Assembly: GCA_947589625.1 (NCBI GenBank)
Contig: CANQCM010000033.1
Span: 1 to 9,525 of the forward strand
Direction: 5' to 3'
Source: an uncultured Alphaproteobacteria bacterium
Lineage (GTDB): Bacteria > Pseudomonadota > Alphaproteobacteria > Rs-D84
Length of the DNA: 9,525 bases
In this document: piece after piece, positions 5,938 through 9,525 of the stretch
How the letters are laid out: every line of letters starts with the position of its first letter
Numbering within the stretch: the stretch's first letter is position 1
The notes under the pieces: model-generated
Databases searched by the model: none
Told to the model about the DNA's origin: nothing
What the model saw: the letters and a program-made list of their open reading frames with translations, nothing else
Position numbers and translations under genes: made by a program

Positions 5938-5966
5938 TTGAAAACATTTTCCAGAACATCTATAAT
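5938..5966 (+). promoter_or_regulatory. Promoter of leader RNA copy 2
   Basis: TTGAAA (5938-5943), a 17-base spacer and a perfect TATAAT (5961-5966) on the plus strand, with the start predicted near 5973. With the opposing promoter it forms a divergent pair whose -35 boxes are only 27 bases apart, leaving room for little else between them. Confidence 0.7.
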
Positions 5967-5972
5967 AACGGT

Positions 5973-6143
5973 GCGTTGATGTGTTATCGGCGTGGGATTA
6001 AGCACCCTTCAAATGCGTCATTTTTTATGGCGAAAAAAACTCTAACCATATTTGGTTGGAGTGTGGTGAATACATTGAATAAACCACGCAATTCATTTGA
6101 TTGTGCTTAAACTCCAACCCTTCCATTTAACGAAGGGCTTTTT
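5973..6143 (+). ncRNA. Structured cis-regulatory leader RNA, copy 2
   Basis: The plus-strand leader folds as copy 1 does. P0 pairs 5974-5980 with 5986-5992 (two G-U pairs). P1a pairs 5998-6005 with 6103-6110 (8 bp). A CCU/UU internal loop follows. P1b pairs 6009-6015 with 6094-6100 (7 bp). P2 pairs 6016-6021 with 6027-6032 around five U. P3 pairs 6039-6048 with 6053-6062 (one G-U). P4 pairs 6063-6067 with 6083-6087 around a 15-base loop AAUA...AAUAA similar to copy 1. GCAAUU is again conserved between P4 and P1b. The segment 6111-6119, directly after P1a, is the exact complement of the 3' strand of P3. The terminator ends the leader 23 bases before the gene. A short ORF (6027-6110) inside it has no ribosome binding site and is not needed to explain the sequence. 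Confidence 0.7.
6118..6143 (+). terminator. Leader terminator before DUF1796-like copy 2
   Basis: CCCTTC (6118-6123) pairs with GAAGGG (6132-6137) around an eight-base loop and is followed by C and five T. It sits in the untranslated leader just before AAGGAG. Its first two bases are shared with the segment 6111-6119 that can pair with P3, so the alternative fold would weaken it. Confidence 0.7.
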
Positions 6144-6166
6144 ATTAATAATCCAAGGAGTTTAAG

Positions 6167-7084
6167 ATGGAATATAAACCAAACAAATTGACCCATTTTT
6201 TGGCAAATATTGTCGCTATGTTTGTCCCTGGGCAAAAGAATCGTGAAAAAATTCGCAATCTTGTATACCGCAAAGAACACCGCGAACGCGTGGCATACGA
6301 ACAAATCAAGCAACATTGGCGCAATATTGGCGATAACTTGATGCCGGCGAGATTTGATAAATATGATGTTATTTTTGGTATATCTTCAACATGTGCGGCA
6401 GCATGGTTATTAAAATATTTCGGATTACGCGATTTTGCAAACCCATTTGATTGGACAGTTGGCGAAACACCACCAGATTATTTTAACACAAATGTATTGC
6501 GCGACAGTCGTTTTATGGAAAAAATCAACGCAATATCAACCGAATTTCAAGATTGGTTTGAATATGATGATTTTTGTCCTGCAAACGCGCATTATCCTGA
6601 AAAACATCAAGAAATATTAAATAAAAAACACAAAATAAAATATTTGCATTTGTTTCCCCAAGACCAAAGTTGGCAAATGTATTTTCCGACTGCGCGCGAA
6701 ACAATTATGCGCCGTGGTGCGCGATTGATTGACGCAATTTCAAAATCTAAACGGGTTTTAATCGTTTGGGAAACAAGTATTTTTTCACATAAAAATTTAC
6801 CAGATGCACCTGTCAGCGACGACGAAATTAAACGCGCATTAAAAATATTACAACGCAAATTTCCGCATCAACAATTTGATTTAGTTTTCTTTGAACACGA
6901 TGGCACACTGGGGCAAGACGCATTCAAAAAGATTGCAGTCTGCGATGGTGCATATCGCATTATATCAAATCATTTTATAACAACATTTGCATATGATTAT
7001 GTGCGTCAAGACGAAAAGAAATCGCGTCTTGATGTGCCAACTGTTATCGGCGAAATGATGGATAACTTAAGATTAAAGAAATAA
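6167..7084 (+). CDS. DUF1796-like protein (putative papain-like cysteine peptidase), copy 2
   Basis: A 305-residue paralog of the divergent gene at 4708-5682. It shares the N-terminal block MEYKPNK...VPGQKNREKIR, KQHWRxxGDNLxPARxDxYD, and the putative Cys centre YDVIFGISSTC (Cys76). PFDW at 93-96, YLHLFP at 159-164, RRGARLIDAISKSKRVLIVW (182-201), FDLVFFEHDG (237-246) and CDGAYRIISNHF (259-270) follow. The GxxC, PFDW and RR...SK.VLIVW series is what suggests DUF1796. Conserved Cys76 and the His residues of EHD or NHF could form a catalytic set, but this is inference. No signal peptide or membrane helix is evident, so it is probably cytoplasmic. AAGGAG lies six bases before ATG. It follows its own promoter, structured leader and terminator, and ends at a bidirectional terminator. 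The paired arrangement suggests an inverted duplication in which gene and leader were copied together, followed by strong divergence. Confidence 0.6.
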   Translation: MEYKPNKLTHFLANIVAMFVPGQKNREKIRNLVYRKEHRERVAYEQIKQHWRNIGDNLMPARFDKYDVIFGISSTCAAAWLLKYFGLRDFANPFDWTVGETPPDYFNTNVLRDSRFMEKINAISTEFQDWFEYDDFCPANAHYPEKHQEILNKKHKIKYLHLFPQDQSWQMYFPTARETIMRRGARLIDAISKSKRVLIVWETSIFSHKNLPDAPVSDDEIKRALKILQRKFPHQQFDLVFFEHDGTLGQDAFKKIAVCDGAYRIISNHFITTFAYDYVRQDEKKSRLDVPTVIGEMMDNLRLKK

Positions 7085-7109
7085 AAAACGCGCGTTATGC
7101 GCGTTTTTT
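7083..7109. terminator. Bidirectional terminator between convergent genes
   Basis: A-run plus ACGCGC (7083-7093) pairs with GCGCGT plus T-run (7099-7109) around GTTAT. On either strand the GC stem ends in six T, so it can stop both the DUF1796-like copy 2 transcript and the gltX-hlyIII transcript. It overlaps both stop codons. Confidence 0.9.
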
Positions 7110-7848
7110 AGAAATCTAAAATGCAACCGAACAAGACCGCGAAAAAGAAACACACACTGCCCCCGATTACGAACAAATGCCAAATCGTGTGTGAATATTT
7201 CATGCGCCGCCACAGGTAAAAAATGACACCTAATGAATAAGACAGACCACCTGCCAAAATAAACCATAACCCACGCGGCGGGATATGGCGAAACATTGCA
7301 GGCAACGCAAATATCAGCGCCCAACCCATCAGCAAATATAGCCCAACAATCCATTTTGGCTGCCGATGGGGATTACGAATTTTGATATATGCACCCAACA
7401 TCACAATCGCCCACAATATACCGAACAAAGTCCACCCCACTGGCCCACGCAAATTTACCAAACAAAACGGCGTATATGTTCCAGCAATCAGCGCATAAAT
7501 CGCAACACTGTCCCATACTTCAAAAAAGCATTCGCCGCGTTTGCCTGTGGTCATATGGCACATTGTAGAACCAAAATATAATGTTATCATTGTTGCGCCA
7601 AAAATCGCACACGATGTAACCGCCCACGCGTCGCCTGCCAGTGCAGCATAAATAACCAGTAATGTTAAACCTGCAACCGCCAAACCAATGCCAATACCAT
7701 GGGTTAAAATATTCAACAATTCTTCGGACGCGGTGGGTTTGCGTTCCCAACGAAACAGACCTGTGGCTTGTAATGCACGCAATAAACGATTGCCATGCGC
7801 ATTACTTTTTACACTTTTTGCCCGAACAGATTTTTTTACATTTGCCAT
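7108..7848 (-). CDS. Hemolysin III / TrhA-type (PAQR-like) membrane protein
   Basis: A 246-residue integral membrane protein with about seven transmembrane segments from residue 45 on, after a basic 35-residue cytoplasmic N-terminus. Family motifs are complete: SEELLNILTHGIG (41-53), S94xxxH98 in YFGSTMCHM, D113SVAIYALIAGTYTP, and H220TIWH224LFVIGG. The S, D and H residues are those thought to bind a metal in the PAQR/CREST hydrolase superfamily. TrhA proteins affect membrane lipid homeostasis; the hemolysin name comes from the Bacillus cereus homologue and need not mean toxicity. The ATG directly abuts the gltX stop with no gap (TAAATG), and a GGTG lies just upstream, so translation is probably coupled to gltX. 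Pairing with a synthetase gene gives no clue to its job. Confidence 0.9.
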   Translation of the reverse strand: MANVKKSVRAKSVKSNAHGNRLLRALQATGLFRWERKPTASEELLNILTHGIGIGLAVAGLTLLVIYAALAGDAWAVTSCAIFGATMITLYFGSTMCHMTTGKRGECFFEVWDSVAIYALIAGTYTPFCLVNLRGPVGWTLFGILWAIVMLGAYIKIRNPHRQPKWIVGLYLLMGWALIFALPAMFRHIPPRGLWFILAGGLSYSLGVIFYLWRRMKYSHTIWHLFVIGGSVCFFFAVLFGCILDF

Positions 7849-9423
7849 TTACATCACCATATTTATACGATTGCGCACACGCGCATCACCCATGACACGC
7901 ATAATAGAATATAAATCAGGCGTATTAGTGCGCCCTGTCATTGCCACACGCAGATTCATTGCGACATCGCCATTTTTAATGCCGAATTTTTCTGCAATGG
8001 AAACGATTTTATTCCACCATGTGTCTTTATCATCGTTTGCATCATATGTCGTCAAGAACTCACGCAACACATCACGATTAAATTCATATTCAGTGTTTGG
8101 CGCAAACAACGCGTCCCAGAAATAAGATATTTCATTTAATGTTTGCTTCCATGTGATAAAATCTTTACGCACGCGCTTTGGGTTATCGCGTTCTATTGAT
8201 AAAATATCTGTTAAATATTTTTCATCAGACACCTGCATTTTATTGACATCATCGCCAAATTCATTTGCCCAATTTATAACAGATGAAACTAAATCTGGAA
8301 CACTTAACGCACCAATGTATTCACGCGCCCACCATTCCATTTTGCGCATATCAAACAACGCGCCAGACATCGGAATTTTTTTCGCACGCATTTCATAATC
8401 CCATACAGATTTTACCACGCCTTTGTTTTTGGCTTCTTCATATCCAGATGCCGCAATATTAAACAGGTATTCCAAAACAGCACCTGTTGGCCAACCGTCA
8501 GACAAGAAATATGCAACATTAGCCTCGGGGTCTTTGCGTTTTGATAATTTTCGCTGTTTTCCGCTATCCACATCAATTTTATCAATTGTTGCCGTATGAA
8601 TATATAATGGCGGTGTCCATTCCATCATACGAAATAATTGCGCATGCAATGGCAAAGACGGCAACCATTCTTCGCCACGAACAACATGCGTTGTACGCAT
8701 AAAGTGGTCATCGCACAAGTGCGCAAAATGATATGTCGGCAAACCATCATTTGATTTAATTAAAACAATATCTTCATTATTTTCTGGGAAACCAATTGAA
8801 CCGCGTACTGCGTCTTTGACAAATATGCGACGTGTGGTATCGCCCATGGAATACAGGCGAATCGTTGGCGTTTGCCCTGAATCCAGACGCGCACGAATTT
8901 CGTCGTCTGAAATTTCGCGGTCGCGTGCAAATTCGCCATAAATGCCTGTGGCAAAGCCTGCGGAGGTTTGACGCGCGCGAATTTCTTCCATCTCGCTGGC
9001 GGTTAAAAAACACGGATATGCCAGCCCACGGCGCAATAATTCCGCCGCCACCGAATGATAAATGTCTTTGCGTTGTGATTGATAATATGGGCCGTATTTT
9101 TCATCATTATTATATTCCAGACCGAATCGGTGCATAGAATCAATAATAATATCAACCGCAGATGCCACTTCGCGTTTAGTGTCAGTGTCTTCTATTCTTA
9201 ACATAAACACCCCACCCGACTGACGCGCCAATTTGCAATCAATCAATGCGCCATACAGACCGCCCAAGTGCATAAAGCCTGTGGGACTGGGTGCGAAACG
9301 CGTAACAAACGCGCCGTCTGGTAAATCGCGTAGTGGGAATTTTTGTTCCAGTTCTGCCAATGTATATTTTGGCGCACCGCCCAACACGCGTGCGATTAAA
9401 TCTTCACCAAGCCCTTGTCTCAT
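7849..9423 (-). CDS. gltX: Glutamyl-tRNA synthetase, clostridial-like subtype with N-terminal extension
   Basis: Charges tRNA-Glu in the cytoplasm. The 524-residue class I enzyme has FAPSPTGFMHLGG at 43-55 (HIGH variant HLGG), LRIEDTDTKREV around 75-86, the segment DIVLIKSNDGLPTYHFAHLCDDH (219-240) with HVVRGEEWL, and KLSKR at 292-296 (KMSKS signature); an all-helical anticodon-binding domain follows. A 40-residue extension precedes the Rossmann fold and contains KYTLAELEQKFPLRDLPDG. From memory this extension and GxPENxxDIVxxKSNxGLPTYHFAH are characteristic of GluRS from Clostridia rather than of ordinary alphaproteobacterial GltX, which begins almost at the HIGH block. This suggests transfer or an old paralog. 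AAGGGT lies seven bases before ATG. It leads a two-gene operon with the hemolysin III gene. Whether it also charges tRNA-Gln cannot be seen from this window. Confidence 0.93.
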   Translation of the reverse strand: MRQGLGEDLIARVLGGAPKYTLAELEQKFPLRDLPDGAFVTRFAPSPTGFMHLGGLYGALIDCKLARQSGGVFMLRIEDTDTKREVASAVDIIIDSMHRFGLEYNNDEKYGPYYQSQRKDIYHSVAAELLRRGLAYPCFLTASEMEEIRARQTSAGFATGIYGEFARDREISDDEIRARLDSGQTPTIRLYSMGDTTRRIFVKDAVRGSIGFPENNEDIVLIKSNDGLPTYHFAHLCDDHFMRTTHVVRGEEWLPSLPLHAQLFRMMEWTPPLYIHTATIDKIDVDSGKQRKLSKRKDPEANVAYFLSDGWPTGAVLEYLFNIAASGYEEAKNKGVVKSVWDYEMRAKKIPMSGALFDMRKMEWWAREYIGALSVPDLVSSVINWANEFGDDVNKMQVSDEKYLTDILSIERDNPKRVRKDFITWKQTLNEISYFWDALFAPNTEYEFNRDVLREFLTTYDANDDKDTWWNKIVSIAEKFGIKNGDVAMNLRVAMTGRTNTPDLYSIMRVMGDARVRNRINMVM

Positions 9424-9434
9424 ATCTTTTACCC

Positions 9435-9463
9435 TTGTTTTATTTCCTTTGCGATTTTATACT
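9435..9463 (+). promoter_or_regulatory. Promoter of the trmB-like gene (leaderless start)
   Basis: TTGTTT (9435-9440), a 17-base spacer and TATACT (9458-9463) on the plus strand. The ATG at 9470 is seven bases after the -10 box, where transcription itself should begin; no Shine-Dalgarno is present. The mRNA is probably leaderless. Confidence 0.5.
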
Positions 9464-9481
9464 AAAAATATGGAAAAACAA
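9454..9481 (-). promoter_or_regulatory. gltX promoter
   Basis: TTGTTT (9476-9481), a 16-base spacer and TAAAAT (9454-9459) on the minus strand, predicted start near 9447, about 24 bases before gltX. It overlaps the opposing promoter and the first codons of the trmB-like gene. Confidence 0.45.
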
Positions 9482-9525
9482 GAAATAAGAACTTTTGGAC
9501 GCCGCAAGGGAAAAAAATTATCTGC
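9470..9525 (+). CDS. trmB: tRNA (guanine-N7)-methyltransferase, N-terminal fragment
   Basis: Only the first 18 codons are in the window, reading MEKQEIRTFGRRKGKKLS and running off the right end. RTFGRRKGKKLS resembles the FGRRrGrkL start of alphaproteobacterial TrmB enzymes, which make m7G46 in the tRNA variable loop using S-adenosylmethionine. The methyltransferase domain itself is outside the window, so the call rests on this short basic motif. The gene is divergent from gltX with 46 bases between starts. Another small basic protein with a chance resemblance cannot be excluded. Confidence 0.6.
   Translation, partial: MEKQEIRTFGRRKGKKLS

Noticed and set aside
5877..6110. Plus-strand 77-codon ORF ending NKPRNSFDCA, including a shorter 27-codon ORF from 6027
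   Set aside because: The long form begins upstream of the promoter at 5938-5966. The short form has no Shine-Dalgarno, and copy 1 has no matching peptide, whereas the RNA structure is conserved.
5702..6166. Insertion sequence or transposon ends between the divergent paralogs
   Set aside because: The inverted similarity is limited to RNA-like stems plus promoters in the sense of each gene; no transposase fragment or target duplication is visible.
1..9525. CRISPR array, tRNA or rRNA genes
   Set aside because: No regularly spaced repeats, and no cloverleaf or conserved rRNA segments were found on either strand by eye.

Overview
The window reads as part of an AT-rich bacterial chromosome, most likely from an uncultured, possibly gut-associated alphaproteobacterium. 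The clues are a cut-off TrmB-like N-terminus of alphaproteobacterial type, SPOR-domain genes next to tatA (an arrangement related to the alphaproteobacterial SPOR-nagZ-scpAB-tatABC neighbourhood), and a tiny lipoprotein with a DUF3035-like motif. This placement is inference. The GluRS is of a clostridial-looking subtype, so at least one gene may have been acquired by transfer.

Layout, left to right. Nearly everything is on the minus strand. Positions 60-402 hold an intrinsic terminator and tatA. Positions 404-1675 hold a membrane-anchored protein made of three tandem SPOR-like repeats. Positions 1699-2496 hold a single-SPOR protein with a Pro/Gln/Lys linker. These three genes form one operon read from a TTGTTA-17-TATAAT promoter. 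Positions 2606-2746 hold a 46-residue lipoprotein gene, and 2794-4527 hold thrS, whose product lacks the TGS domain. Upstream of thrS is a leader containing a 19-codon ORF with six Thr codons (five in a row) that run straight into a GC hairpin. This looks like threonine-dependent attenuation.

The most remarkable part is 4708-7084. Two paralogous genes of the DUF1796-like (putative papain-like cysteine peptidase) type are transcribed divergently. Each has its own promoter, its own long structured 5' leader, an intrinsic terminator just before the gene and an AAGGAG ribosome binding site. The two leaders (minus strand 5712-5875, plus strand 5973-6143) can be folded into the same architecture by hand: two-part closing stem P1a/P1b, a U-loop hairpin P2, hairpin P3 and a hairpin P4 with a similar A/U-rich loop. 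Paired bases change together between the two copies. In both, the 3' strand of P3 can instead pair with a segment that overlaps the terminator, which is the layout of a terminator/antiterminator switch. I recognise no known riboswitch family in it; this is the best candidate for an undescribed system here.

The right end holds a bidirectional terminator (7083-7109), a hemolysin III/TrhA-type membrane protein gene abutting gltX (both minus strand), and a compact divergent promoter region from which a partial trmB-like gene starts on the plus strand, probably as a leaderless mRNA. All structures, promoters and family assignments come from reading the sequence by eye; no folding program or database search was run.
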